A DNA stretch of 64,000 nucleotides from Coffea arabica (GCF_036785885.1 NC_092324.1:23239001-23303000), one strand, 5' to 3'. Shown: positions 43,501-57,587, numbered from the stretch's first letter. A program made the numbers and translations. The notes: generated by a model not told the origin, from the letters alone.

Positions 43501-44833
43501 GTGGTGCGTTCAAACGGTAGTGCGCGGGACCCGCCGGTTCGCGCCGTTTTTCTTAAAAACTCACGTACTAGGGTTTTTACTTCCCATTCACTAACCTTAT
43601 TTTACTGCTACTACTCACATATTATTTTTCACTTAAAAGTCACTTTTAATCTCCAAATTTAATCCTTACTCTGTACCGAAAATTCATCCGGCGAAAAATC
43701 GCGAAAACCCTAATTTTACTCCAAACTTGAAACCAAAGCGTAAAACCTTATTTTCTAGGTTTATTTACACTTATCATGGGATAATTGGATAGTAGGGCTT
43801 TAATAAATGATAATCTTCAAATAAAAAGAAATTTTTAAGAAAACGTGAGGAATTTTCCAATTCCAGTAATTAAAATTAGGGTTTCAATTAAAATATGAGA
43901 GATTTAGGAAAACCGGTTAGTCACAAGTAAACTAGGGTTTTTGGCTACAATATTAGGGTTTCTAGTCTTTTAAACCAAAATAAGGTTTTAAATCAACCCA
44001 AAGAAATACACTTTAATATTTTCTTCACAAACAACCTCCTAATATTCGGGATGTTACAATCTCCCCTCCTTAAAAGAATTTCGTCCTCGAAATTCATACA
44101 TGCACTTCGAATAACATAGGGTATTTTCCTTATATATATCATCCAATTGTGCCATCTCACAGATTCACTGGAACTCAAGTGATAGCCTGTCAGGCAGATC
44201 AACAGATCAGGGTAAGTAACTAAACACAAGTAATAATCTAACCATATACCGGTTGGTTGAAAAATCGAATGAGACGGACGGGAGGGTAGAACATAATCGG
44301 GGCAATATCTTAAAATGACATCAAGGAAGCATAACCAAGGGAAGAAGAAAGAAATCGGTCTTTGGCGAGACTTTCTCGACATATACTACAACCTAATCAT
44401 CCTCTATAGGAACCCTAGCCAAACTATTACTCGATTCGTCCATGAAAACACTCCTGGGTGTTCAGGTACAAGAATCCACAATAAGGTAATTCACAACTCG
44501 AGCCGGCCGGTCCCAAGAGTAAATTACCCATATTAGAGATTCCTACCCAGCATACATATCTAAGGTCCCCAACAATAGACAATTGTTCCACACTTAACAA
44601 GTCAATCCCCACAGTCCAAGAACCTTCTCCCGGCACGAGCTCGATAGGAGCTCTGATACCATCTGTAACAGTTCTCAGGGTCACATTACAGGGTACCTAT
44701 CAGCTTGCCACCCGCACGCGGGCATCCCCTACGGAGAGTTTCGCTTCGTGACTCTTCATGAACGAGAGGCTCGGGGCTTTTCCAGACGAAGGACTTAAGG
44801 TCCCAACTGTCGGCATATGGCTCTGATACCATC
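40592..44833 (-). mobile_element. Array D unit 3 (LTR 40592-44058, internal 44059-44833)
   Basis: I noticed no difference from unit 2 when reading both. It has the same primer site, polypurine tract, intron signals and hairpins at +4242 bp. Confidence 0.92.
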
Positions 44834-47800
44834 TGTGACGACCCCACCTTTCCCTAAGGCGTACCAAAGGGTTCGGCAGACCGCCTGCCCAGCTCTCACC
44901 AGGACTCACTCACTATCTCAATCGAGTCACGTACACACATCCATGAACCATAAATAACATTCCCAATTCAAGCTTATAATTTACATTAATAGAAATCGAA
45001 GTACAAAGTCTCAATACACCAAACTAGTTCAGAACGTATACAATCCAAGTACAACATGTTTCATTCGAGGAATAGCGCGAGTACAAGACCAAAAAGTCAA
45101 AAGTCAAACAAAAGGCTACGCTAGTCTTTTACAAGTCTCACGCATCACTCGTACCCCTGAAAGGAAAACAAATGGAGTGGAATGAGCTAAGAGCCCAGTG
45201 AGGTTCCAAATAGCAAATTGACCATTATTTATAAGTACGAGTTTTCGATATAGCAAAGTAACGAGCATAAAGTGTTCATAAAGTGTTCATAAATGTGAAC
45301 AGTAGCACGTCAAGTAGCAATCTTAAAATGAGCGCATGTAGAAAATTTTTCAAAAGAAACAATAATCCAATAAACAATAATCATTCCAAAGTATAAGGAT
45401 ACGGATGACTCTCAGGAGTCAAATTCCCATTGCATTACCAGAAGCTTGATCCCGTAGTAGTTGATACTCCGTCAACTTTCAAGTAAGTAACCAATCCAGT
45501 AGAACACCACTTAAACGACTCTCCGTCCACCGTTCAACCCCCAGCTGGGCCCAAAATCCTCAAGAACACGGGTGGTAATACTCGAGTATACCGATTAGTC
45601 AAGGAGATATCACTCCACTCGACGATACAAGAGACCCAGGGTTCGTTACCCAATCGACCAAGCCCTTGCCGGCTCGACTAGAGTAACTCGCCACAGGGTT
45701 TCTGGAATTCCAGGAAGTGCGCGCATCATAAACAAGTATATCAAGTCAATTGCAACAATAAACAAGTATATCACGTAAGGGCAAGTGCGATAAAGTACAC
45801 TCTTGCCCTTACAATTCACGTATATAACATGTAATCAGATTGGTCACGTATCAAGTTCAAGTATCAAGTTCAATTCGGTATTTGAAAGCACTCACCCAAA
45901 AGATATAGTGCTACTGGTCACTTTCAGGTTATACTCCGAGTTCGGAGTCCAAATCTGCGATAAAACTCAATTTGAGAACTTTGAAACATGACTAGAGTTC
46001 GAAACTTAGACGTTTCGTTCAATAAGAATCAAGAAATTGAAATTCACTTGGAGAATACTCGTGAGATACTCGCTCACTTTTTAAATGATAAAACTTTGTA
46101 ACATTTATACTTGAAATGGTCATGCGAGTCGAAAGTACAAGGGAAAACGTACTTTGAGCAATCATTATTTCATTTCCCAAGGGTACAAGTTCGGCCAAAT
46201 CCTTACTTATATACCTCGAACAAGAAGACTCAAGTACCCTAGATGGTTCAAGTACTATTCATATCAACTCGACCCAAGTCGCAAGTGTATTTATATAGTC
46301 CTCGAGCGTAAATTTGGGCAGCATGCCCTTTGTGTTTACCTAATTTTCCAGCCATTTAGGCTTCATTATTTTTCTTCAACAACAGCCCAACAACATACAT
46401 ATCAGCAATTTATGTCAAGAGCCGTTCCATAGGCTCACAATATCATAACAACAAGAACCGCATCAAGTACAAGTGCAGAAATTCAATGTGGCACAAGACA
46501 GATTTGACGTATACAAGCGGAAATAACTTGTCCGAGGCTACGCTTATTGGATTAAGGCGAAACCTATGCCGTTTCGAAGCTAAGACACAAAGCTACAACA
46601 TTCATGAAGGTCACTTAGTCCATTTCCTAATGTAACTTAGTCAAAATCTCAGACTACTAAACCAGAAACCAATTCATCGGCTGTTTAAACGCATTATGCT
46701 GTAGCGGACCTAACTCAGTGTACACAAGTCCGAATCAGGTTTTCTTTGAGGCATTTTAAAGCTACTTCAGAACACTAAAACTTTTATGTTTTGGCCCAGA
46801 GCTAAATCAGAATGGATCCTGATCAAAAATCGTGATAAACTGGACTGAACTGAAGAAACGGACTGCTGGGAAATTCTTAAAACAGCAAGGGTATTTTGGA
46901 CTTTTCACGACCTCCGTTGCTCCGATTGAGCTGAAATTTTACAGGCACCTATAAAATGCCATTCTATACAACTTTCCTTCTTTGACCAAAGGCCAATTCG
47001 GCCTCTAACATATAGGTACAATTTCGGACAGAATGCTTGGGAAATTTTCCAGAAATCTGGAATTTTTAGCTCTAAGTGTAATTTCCTCAAATTTCTGGTT
47101 CTAATCACCACTAAACAACCTTATATAACCTTAATTGCAACATTTACACATCATACATCACATTGAGCAGAAAATCAGAACCCCTAGTTCATCAAATAAA
47201 TTGGGGAAAACCTCTAAATCATGCTAATCATCCATGATTCCACCACTATAATCAAACTACTAACTTAATTTAACAAAATCAAAAGCAAAACTTAGAGAGA
47301 TGAGTTCTCTTACCTTGGTTAGAAGTCTCTAAAAGCAGCCCCAAGCTTTCCTTTTCCAAACTTTCACCACCAAACACTAACTAACCACTCAAAGACAAGA
47401 TTAATCGGTTTCTTTTGTTTGATTTCTCACTTTGTTGGTGGATTGAAGAAGAAATGGAGAAGAGTTTTGTTTTTCCTCTCTTGTTCTTACTCTCTCTCTC
47501 TCTCGACTCTTAGCAGCAGAAAATGAAGAGAAATGAAGCTGATTTTTGTCTTATAAGGAGTAAGAAGGTTAGAGTTAATTAAGACCACAATTTGGCTAAC
47601 ACTTGGACAATTCTTAGCCACTAATTTTTCTCTTTCTTCCCCTTGCTTATAAGCCACAAATTTCGGTCCCCTTAGCTGTAATATAAGAAGATATTTTGGC
47701 TCAAATATCAATAAGCTTGTGGTGCAAGAAAGTGGTGGTCCAGTGGTGCGTTCAAACGGTAGTGCGCGGGACCCGCCGGTTCGCGCCGTTTTTCTTAAAA

Positions 47801-49075
47801 ACTCACGTACTAGGGTTTTTACTTCCCATTCACTAACCTTATTTTACTGCTACTACTCACATATTATTTTTCACTTAAAAGTCACTTTTAATCTCCAAAT
47901 TTAATCCTTACTCTGTACCGAAAATTCATCCGGCGAAAAATCGCGAAAACCCTAATTTTACTCCAAACTTGAAACCAAAGCGTAAAACCTTATTTTCTAG
48001 GTTTATTTACACTTATCATGGGATAATTGGATAGTAGGGCTTTAATAAATGATAATCTTCAAATAAAAAGAAATTTTTAAGAAAACGTGAGGAATTTTCC
48101 AATTCCAGTAATTAAAATTAGGGTTTCAATTAAAATATGAGAGATTTAGGAAAACCGGTTAGTCACAAGTAAACTAGGGTTTTTGGCTACAATATTAGGG
48201 TTTCTAGTCTTTTAAACCAAAATAAGGTTTTAAATCAACCCAAAGAAATACACTTTAATATTTTCTTCACAAACAACCTCCTAATATTCGGGATGTTACA
48301 ATCTCCCCTCCTTAAAAGAATTTCGTCCTCGAAATTCATACATGCACTTCGAATAACATAGGGTATTTTCCTTATATATATCATCCAATTGTGCCATCTC
48401 ACAGATTCACTGGAACTCAAGTGATAGCCTGTCAGGCAGATCAACAGATCAGGGTAAGTAACTAAACACAAGTAATAATCTAACCATATACCGGTTGGTT
48501 GAAAAATCGAATGAGACGGACGGGAGGGTAGAACATAATCGGGGCAATATCTTAAAATGACATCAAGGAAGCATAACCAAGGGAAGAAGAAAGAAATCGG
48601 TCTTTGGCGAGACTTTCTCGACATATACTACAACCTAATCATCCTCTATAGGAACCCTAGCCAAACTATTACTCGATTCGTCCATGAAAACACTCCTGGG
48701 TGTTCAGGTACAAGAATCCACAATAAGGTAATTCACAACTCGAGCCGGCCGGTCCCAAGAGTAAATTACCCATATTAGAGATTCCTACCCAGCATACATA
48801 TCTAAGGTCCCCAACAATAGACAATTGTTCCACACTTAACAAGTCAATCCCCACAGTCCAAGAACCTTCTCCCGGCACGAGCTCGATAGGAGCTCTGATA
48901 CCATCTGTAACAGTTCTCAGGGTCACATTACAGGGTACCTATCAGCTTGCCACCCGCACGCGGGCATCCCCTACGGAGAGTTTCGCTTCGTGACTCTTCA
49001 TGAACGAGAGGCTCGGGGCTTTTCCAGACGAAGGACTTAAGGTCCCAACTGTCGGCATATGGCTCTGATACCATC
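44834..49075 (-). mobile_element. Array D unit 4 (LTR 44834-48300, internal 48301-49075)
   Basis: This unit appears identical to units 2 and 3. Such identity over 4.2 kb implies very recent amplification or ongoing homogenisation; alternatively copy number could be affected by assembly. Confidence 0.92.
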
Positions 49076-52000
49076 TGTGACGACCCCACCTTTCCCTAAG
49101 GCGTACCAAAGGGTTCGGCAGACCGCCTGCCCAGCTCTCACCAGGACTCACTCACTATCTCAATCGAGTCACGTACACACATCCATGAACCATAAATAAC
49201 ATTCCCAATTCAAGCTTATAATTTACATTAATAGAAATCGAAGTACAAAGTCTCAATACACCAAACTAGTTCAGAACGTATACAATCCAAGTACAACATG
49301 TTTCATTCGAGGAATAGCGCGAGTACAAGACCAAAAAGTCAAAAGTCAAACAAAAGGCTACGCTAGTCTTTTACAAGTCTCACGCATCACTCGTACCCCT
49401 GAAAGGAAAACAAATGGAGTGGAATGAGCTAAGAGCCCAGTGAGGTTCCAAATAGCAAATTGACCATTATTTATAAGTACGAGTTTTCGATATAGCAAAG
49501 TAACGAGCATAAAGTGTTCATAAAGTGTTCATAAATGTGAACAGTAGCACGTCAAGTAGCAATCTTAAAATGAGCGCATGTAGAAAATTTTTCAAAAGAA
49601 ACAATAATCCAATAAACAATAATCATTCCAAAGTATAAGGATACGGATGACTCTCAGGAGTCAAATTCCCATTGCATTACCAGAAGCTTGATCCCGTAGT
49701 AGTTGATACTCCGTCAACTTTCAAGTAAGTAACCAATCCAGTAGAACACCACTTAAACGACTCTCCGTCCACCGTTCAACCCCCAGCTGGGCCCAAAATC
49801 CTCAAGAACACGGGTGGTAATACTCGAGTATACCGATTAGTCAAGGAGATATCACTCCACTCGACGATACAAGAGACCCAGGGTTCGTTACCCAATCGAC
49901 CAAGCCCTTGCCGGCTCGACTAGAGTAACTCGCCACAGGGTTTCTGGAATTCCAGGAAGTGCGCGCATCATAAACAAGTATATCAAGTCAATTGCAACAA
50001 TAAACAAGTATATCACGTAAGGGCAAGTGCGATAAAGTACACTCTTGCCCTTACAATTCACGTATATAACATGTAATCAGATTGGTCACGTATCAAGTTC
50101 AAGTATCAAGTTCAATTCGGTATTTGAAAGCACTCACCCAAAAGATATAGTGCTACTGGTCACTTTCAGGTTATACTCCGAGTTCGGAGTCCAAATCTGC
50201 GATAAAACTCAATTTGAGAACTTTGAAACATGACTAGAGTTCGAAACTTAGACGTTTCGTTCAATAAGAATCAAGAAATTGAAATTCACTTGGAGAATAC
50301 TCGTGAGATACTCGCTCACTTTTTAAATGATAAAACTTTGTAACATTTATACTTGAAATGGTCATGCGAGTCGAAAGTACAAGGGAAAACGTACTTTGAG
50401 CAATCATTATTTCATTTCCCAAGGGTACAAGTTCGGCCAAATCCTTACTTATATACCTCGAACAAGAAGACTCAAGTACCCTAGATGGTTCAAGTACTAT
50501 TCATATCAACTCGACCCAAGTCGCAAGTGTATTTATATAGTCCTCGAGCGTAAATTTGGGCAGCATGCCCTTTGTGTTTACCTAATTTTCCAGCCATTTA
50601 GGCTTCATTATTTTTCTTCAACAACAGCCCAACAACATACATATCAGCAATTTATGTCAAGAGCCGTTCCATAGGCTCACAATATCATAACAACAAGAAC
50701 CGCATCAAGTACAAGTGCAGAAATTCAATGTGGCACAAGACAGATTTGACGTATACAAGCGGAAATAACTTGTCCGAGGCTACGCTTATTGGATTAAGGC
50801 GAAACCTATGCCGTTTCGAAGCTAAGACACAAAGCTACAACATTCATGAAGGTCACTTAGTCCATTTCCTAATGTAACTTAGTCAAAATCTCAGACTACT
50901 AAACCAGAAACCAATTCATCGGCTGTTTAAACGCATTATGCTGTAGCGGACCTAACTCAGTGTACACAAGTCCGAATCAGGTTTTCTTTGAGGCATTTTA
51001 AAGCTACTTCAGAACACTAAAACTTTTATGTTTTGGCCCAGAGCTAAATCAGAATGGATCCTGATCAAAAATCGTGATAAACTGGACTGAACTGAAGAAA
51101 CGGACTGCTGGGAAATTCTTAAAACAGCAAGGGTATTTTGGACTTTTCACGACCTCCGTTGCTCCGATTGAGCTGAAATTTTACAGGCACCTATAAAATG
51201 CCATTCTATACAACTTTCCTTCTTTGACCAAAGGCCAATTCGGCCTCTAACATATAGGTACAATTTCGGACAGAATGCTTGGGAAATTTTCCAGAAATCT
51301 GGAATTTTTAGCTCTAAGTGTAATTTCCTCAAATTTCTGGTTCTAATCACCACTAAACAACCTTATATAACCTTAATTGCAACATTTACACATCATACAT
51401 CACATTGAGCAGAAAATCAGAACCCCTAGTTCATCAAATAAATTGGGGAAAACCTCTAAATCATGCTAATCATCCATGATTCCACCACTATAATCAAACT
51501 ACTAACTTAATTTAACAAAATCAAAAGCAAAACTTAGAGAGATGAGTTCTCTTACCTTGGTTAGAAGTCTCTAAAAGCAGCCCCAAGCTTTCCTTTTCCA
51601 AACTTTCACCACCAAACACTAACTAACCACTCAAAGACAAGATTAATCGGTTTCTTTTGTTTGATTTCTCACTTTGTTGGTGGATTGAAGAAGAAATGGA
51701 GAAGAGTTTTGTTTTTCCTCTCTTGTTCTTACTCTCTCTCTCTCTCGACTCTTAGCAGCAGAAAATGAAGAGAAATGAAGCTGATTTTTGTCTTATAAGG
51801 AGTAAGAAGGTTAGAGTTAATTAAGACCACAATTTGGCTAACACTTGGACAATTCTTAGCCACTAATTTTTCTCTTTCTTCCCCTTGCTTATAAGCCACA
51901 AATTTCGGTCCCCTTAGCTGTAATATAAGAAGATATTTTGGCTCAAATATCAATAAGCTTGTGGTGCAAGAAAGTGGTGGTCCAGTGGTGCGTTCAAACG

Positions 52001-53317
52001 GTAGTGCGCGGGACCCGCCGGTTCGCGCCGTTTTTCTTAAAAACTCACGTACTAGGGTTTTTACTTCCCATTCACTAACCTTATTTTACTGCTACTACTC
52101 ACATATTATTTTTCACTTAAAAGTCACTTTTAATCTCCAAATTTAATCCTTACTCTGTACCGAAAATTCATCCGGCGAAAAATCGCGAAAACCCTAATTT
52201 TACTCCAAACTTGAAACCAAAGCGTAAAACCTTATTTTCTAGGTTTATTTACACTTATCATGGGATAATTGGATAGTAGGGCTTTAATAAATGATAATCT
52301 TCAAATAAAAAGAAATTTTTAAGAAAACGTGAGGAATTTTCCAATTCCAGTAATTAAAATTAGGGTTTCAATTAAAATATGAGAGATTTAGGAAAACCGG
52401 TTAGTCACAAGTAAACTAGGGTTTTTGGCTACAATATTAGGGTTTCTAGTCTTTTAAACCAAAATAAGGTTTTAAATCAACCCAAAGAAATACACTTTAA
52501 TATTTTCTTCACAAACAACCTCCTAATATTCGGGATGTTACAATCTCCCCTCCTTAAAAGAATTTCGTCCTCGAAATTCATACATGCACTTCGAATAACA
52601 TAGGGTATTTTCCTTATATATATCATCCAATTGTGCCATCTCACAGATTCACTGGAACTCAAGTGATAGCCTGTCAGGCAGATCAACAGATCAGGGTAAG
52701 TAACTAAACACAAGTAATAATCTAACCATATACCGGTTGGTTGAAAAATCGAATGAGACGGACGGGAGGGTAGAACATAATCGGGGCAATATCTTAAAAT
52801 GACATCAAGGAAGCATAACCAAGGGAAGAAGAAAGAAATCGGTCTTTGGCGAGACTTTCTCGACATATACTACAACCTAATCATCCTCTATAGGAACCCT
52901 AGCCAAACTATTACTCGATTCGTCCATGAAAACACTCCTGGGTGTTCAGGTACAAGAATCCACAATAAGGTAATTCACAACTCGAGCCGGCCGGTCCCAA
53001 GAGTAAATTACCCATATTAGAGATTCCTACCCAGCATACATATCTAAGGTCCCCAACAATAGACAATTGTTCCACACTTAACAAGTCAATCCCCACAGTC
53101 CAAGAACCTTCTCCCGGCACGAGCTCGATAGGAGCTCTGATACCATCTGTAACAGTTCTCAGGGTCACATTACAGGGTACCTATCAGCTTGCCACCCGCA
53201 CGCGGGCATCCCCTACGGAGAGTTTCGCTTCGTGACTCTTCATGAACGAGAGGCTCGGGGCTTTTCCAGACGAAGGACTTAAGGTCCCAACTGTCGGCAT
53301 ATGGCTCTGATACCATC
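49076..53317 (-). mobile_element. Array D unit 5 (LTR 49076-52542, internal 52543-53317)
   Basis: This unit appears identical to units 2-4. The internal region again has a primer site at its right end and a polypurine tract at its left end. Confidence 0.92.
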
Positions 53318-56300
53318 TGTGACGACCCCACCTTTCCCTAAGGCGTACCAAAGGGTTCGGCAGACCGCCTGCCCAGCTCTCACCAGGACTCACTCACTAT
53401 CTCAATCGAGTCACGTACACACATCCATGAACCATAAATAACATTCCCAATTCAAGCTTATAATTTACATTAATAGAAATCGAAGTACAAAGTCTCAATA
53501 CACCAAACTAGTTCAGAACGTATACAATCCAAGTACAACATGTTTCATTCGAGGAATAGCGCGAGTACAAGACCAAAAAGTCAAAAGTCAAACAAAAGGC
53601 TACGCTAGTCTTTTACAAGTCTCACGCATCACTCGTACCCCTGAAAGGAAAACAAATGGAGTGGAATGAGCTAAGAGCCCAGTGAGGTTCCAAATAGCAA
53701 ATTGACCATTATTTATAAGTACGAGTTTTCGATATAGCAAAGTAACGAGCATAAAGTGTTCATAAAGTGTTCATAAATGTGAACAGTAGCACGTCAAGTA
53801 GCAATCTTAAAATGAGCGCATGTAGAAAATTTTTCAAAAGAAACAATAATCCAATAAACAATAATCATTCCAAAGTATAAGGATACGGATGACTCTCAGG
53901 AGTCAAATTCCCATTGCATTACCAGAAGCTTGATCCCGTAGTAGTTGATACTCCGTCAACTTTCAAGTAAGTAACCAATCCAGCAGAACACCACTTAAAC
54001 GACTCTCCGTCCACCGTTCAACCCCCAGCTGGGCCCAAAATCCTCAAGAACACGGGTGGTAATACTCGAGTATACCGATTAGTCAAGGAGATATCACTCC
54101 ACTCGACGATACAAGAGACCCAGGGTTCGTTACCCAATCGACCAAGCCCTTGCCGGCTCGACTAGAGTAACTCGCCACAGGGTTTCTGGAATTCCAGGAA
54201 GTGCGCGCATCATAAACAAGTATATCAAGTCAATTGCAACAATAAACAAGTATATCACGTAAGGGCAAGTGCGATAAAGTACACTCTTGCCCTTACAATT
54301 CACGTATATAACATGTAATCAGATTGGTCACGTATCAAGTTCAAGTATCAAGTTCAATTCGGTATTTGAAAGCACTCACCCAAAAGATATAGTGCTACTG
54401 GTCACTTTCAGGTTATACTCCGAGTTCGGAGTCCAAATCTGCGATAAAACTCAATTTGAGAACTTTGAAACATGACTAGAGTTCGAAACTTAGACGTTTC
54501 GTTCAATAAGAATCAAGAAATTGAAATTCACTTGGAGAATACTCGTGAGATACTCTCTCACTTTTTAAATGATAAAACTTTGTAACATTTATACTTGAAA
54601 TGGTCATGCGAGTCGAAAGTACAAGGGAAAACGTACTTTGAGCAATCATTATTTCATTTCCCAAGGGTACAAGTTCGGCCAAATCCTTACTTATATACCT
54701 CGAACAAGAAGACTCAAGTACCCTAGATGGTTCAAGTACTATTCATATCAACTCGACCCAAGTCGCAAGTGTATTTATATAGTCCTCGAGCGTAAATTTG
54801 GGCAGCATGCCCTTTGTGTTTACCTAATTTTCCAGCCATTTAGGCTTCATTATTTTTCTTCAACAACAGCCCAACAACATACATATCAGCAATTTATGTC
54901 AAGAGCCGTTCCATAGGCTCACAATATCATAACAACAAGAACCGCATCAAGTACAAGTGCAGAAATTCAATGTGGCACAAGACAGATTTGACGTATACAA
55001 GCGGAAATAACTTGTCCGAGGCTACGCTTATTGGATTAAGGCGAAACCTATGCCGTTTCGAAGCTAAGACACAAAGCTACAACATTCATGAAGGTCACTT
55101 AGTCCATTTCCTAATGTAACTTAGTCAAAATCTCAGACTACTAAACCAGAAACCAATTCATCGGCTGTTTAAACGCATTATGCTGTAGCGGACCTAACTC
55201 AGTGTACACAAGTCCGAATCAGGTTTTCTTTGAGGCATTTTAAAGCTACTTCAGAACACTAAAACTTTTATGTTTTGGCCCAGAGCTAAATCAGAATGGA
55301 TCCTGATCAAAAATCGTGATAAACTGGACTGAACTGAAGAAACGGACTGCTGGGAAATTCTTAAAACAGCAAGGGTATTTTGGACTTTTCACGACCTCCG
55401 TTGCTCCGATTGAGCTGAAATTTTACAGGCACCTATAAAATGCCATTCTATACAACTTTCCTTCTTTGACCAAAGGCCAATTCGGCCTCTAACATATAGG
55501 TACAATTTCGGACAGAATGCTTGGGAAATTTTCCAGAAATCTGGAATTTTTAGCTCTAAGTGTAATTTCCTCAAATTTCTGGTTCTAATCACCACTAAAC
55601 AACCTTATATAACCTTAATTGCAACATTTACACATCATACATCACATTGAGCAGAAAATCAGAACCCCTAGTTCATCAAATAAATTGGGGAAAACCTCTA
55701 AATCATGCTAATCATCCATGATTCCACCACTATAATCAAACTACTAACTTAATTTAACAAAATCAAAAGCAAAACTTAGAGAGATGAGTTCTCTTACCTT
55801 GGTTAGAAGTCTCTAAAAGCAGCCCCAAGCTTTCCTTTTCCAAACTTTCACCACCAAACACTAACTAACCACTCAAAGACAAGATTAATCGGTTTCTTTT
55901 GTTTGATTTCTCACTTTGTTGGTGGATTGAAGAAGAAATGGAGAAGAGTTTTGTTTTTCCTCTCTTGTTCTTACTCTCTCTCTCTCTCGGCTCTTAGCAG
56001 CAGAAAATGAAGAGAAATGAAGCTGATTTTTGTCTTATAAGGAGTAAGAAGGTTAGAGTTAATTAAGACCACAATTTGGCTAACACTTGGACAATTCTTA
56101 GCCACTAATTTTTCTCTTTCTTCCCCTTGCTTATAAGCCACAAATTTCGGTCCCCTTAGCTGTAATATAAGAAGATATTTTGGCTCAAATATCAATAAGC
56201 TTGTGGTGCAAGAAAGTGGTGGTCCAGTGGTGCGTTCAAACGGTAGTGCGCGGGACCCGCCGGTTCGCGCCGTTTTTCTTAAAAACTCACGTACTAGGGT

Positions 56301-56772
56301 TTTTACTTCCCATTCACTAACCTTATTTTACTGCTACTACTCACATATTATTTTTCACTTAAAAGTCACTTTTAATCTCCAAATTTAATCCTTACTCTGT
56401 ACCGAAAATTCATCCGGCGAAAAATCGCGAAAACCCTAATTTTACTCCAAACTTGAAACCAAAGCGTAAAACCTTATTTTCTAGGTTTATTTACACTTAT
56501 CATGGGATAATTGGATAGTAGGGCTTTAATAAATGATAATCTTCAAATAAAAAGAAATTTTTAAGAAAACGTGAGGAATTTTCCAATTCCAGTAATTAAA
56601 ATTAGGGTTTCAATTAAAATATGAGAGATTTAGGAAAACCGGTTAGTCACAAGTAAACTAGGGTTTTTTGCTACAATATTAGGGTTTCTAGTCTTTTAAA
56701 CCAAAATAAGGTTTTAAATCAACCCAAAGAAATACACTTTAATATTTTCTTCACAAACAACCTCCTAATATT
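53318..56772 (-). mobile_element. LTR D6, lacking the last 12 bp (5' LTR of the array)
   Basis: This is the right-most LTR. It stops after CTCCTAATATT, 12 bp short of the terminus GATGTTACA seen in the other copies, and then joins Sirevirus LTR sequence. Private changes include CCAGCAGAAC near 53982, ATACTCTCTCAC near 54555, CTCTCGGCTC near 55990 and a T for G near 56667. Confidence 0.9.
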
Positions 56773-57505
56773 TGTGCTGTCGGACGACAAAAATCTCATC
56801 GGACGTCCGAACTTCAACTTGGCGGTTTTCGGACGTTTGGTTCGGACGATGATTTGATCGTCGGACGTCCGAAAGCCCCAACGGCTAGCTGACCCTTCAT
56901 CTGCCTTCTATCCGTTGGAAGCTTTAATGAAGCCCATTTTCTGTTCCCCTTTAAAAGAAAACTGTTCTGAACGAAGGAAGAACTTTTGCACACTTTGTTT
57001 ACAAGATCTCAAGAGATATTTTAGCTAGAAAATAGTCTCCAAAGCAAGATTTGTTTTAAAGTGGTGTGAATTTCTGGTGAGCATTTCTTTTGTGACTGAA
57101 ATGATCTTTAGTGTAGCTTTGTTGAGGGTTTTCTGAGTGATTGTAAAACTTCTTAGCTTGACTAAGTGAGGCTTAGGGCAAGGAGGAAGTGCTCCCTCCA
57201 TTGTACATCTAGTTGATCTTCTTCCATCTAAGAGAAGTTGCTCTTCCTAGTGTGTGGTCTTCAAGTTTGAGGATAGCTTGGTAGACACTTGGTTTGATTC
57301 CCTAATTTACTTTTCTGCTTAATAAAATTCTCATTGCTTGTCTATACTTGTGTTTCTGATCAATATTGCTCTTGTCTTCTAATCTACTTGGTTGATCATT
57401 ACTAGAAAAGAAGGTAAATTTTTATTAAAGAAAAAGTGCATAAATTTGGTTAAGATTTTAATCAACCCAATTCACCCCCCCTCTTGGTTGTCTTTGGGAC
57501 TTACA
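56773..57505 (+). mobile_element. 3' LTR of the Sirevirus, second segment
   Basis: It resumes at the position equivalent to 24404 of the 5' LTR, so about 284 bp (equivalent to 24120-24403) are missing at the array D insertion. It then matches the 5' LTR to the terminus ACTTACA, followed by the target duplicate GAACG. Confidence 0.9.
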
Positions 57506-57587
57506 GAACGATTGAGTCCCGGCGAGAGCTGGGCAGGCGGTCCGCCGAACCCTTTGGTTCGCCTTAGGGGGAGGTGGGGCTGTCACA
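57506..57587 (+). mobile_element. LTR B4, third segment and right end of array B
   Basis: After the duplicated GAACG, the conserved LTR B end follows (CCCGGCGAGAGCTGGGCAGG through GGGGCTGTCACA). No primer site follows, so this is the outer 3' LTR end of array B, and the flanking DNA belongs to element F. Confidence 0.9.

Larger units (their letters stand above)
32108..56772 (-). repeat. Tandem array D: coding-less large-LTR element, period 4242 bp
   Basis: Six LTRs start (on the + strand) at 32108, 36350, 40592, 44834, 49076 and 53318, separated by five 775-bp internal regions; every step is exactly 4242 bp. On the minus strand each LTR reads TGTAACATCCC to GGGGTCGTCACA. The internal region has a primer site and a polypurine tract but no gag or pol. 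I noticed no differences among the four inner LTR copies. D1 and D6 carry private changes. The array occupies 24.7 kb and lies inside a Sirevirus LTR. Confidence 0.93.
23938..57505 (+). mobile_element. Sirevirus-type Ty1/copia element, itself split by array D
   Basis: The element begins TGTTATTCTTGG, ends GGGACTTACA, and is flanked by a perfect 5-bp target duplication GAACG (23933-23937 and 57506-57510). Its own length is about 8.9 kb; the other 24.7 kb is array D inserted in its 3' LTR. The internal order is 5' LTR, iMet primer site, gag-pol, a third ORF and several polypurine tracts, the plan of Sireviruses (Agrovirus/SIRE1-like). The LTRs differ at roughly 1 percent of the positions compared by eye, so the insertion is fairly recent. 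Gag, RT and the third ORF each carry one break. Confidence 0.93.

Noticed and set aside
32108-56772. CRISPR-like or centromeric satellite array
   Set aside because: The repeat unit is 4242 bp with LTR borders, primer sites and polypurine tracts. There are no short repeats with spacers and no nucleosome-length monomer.
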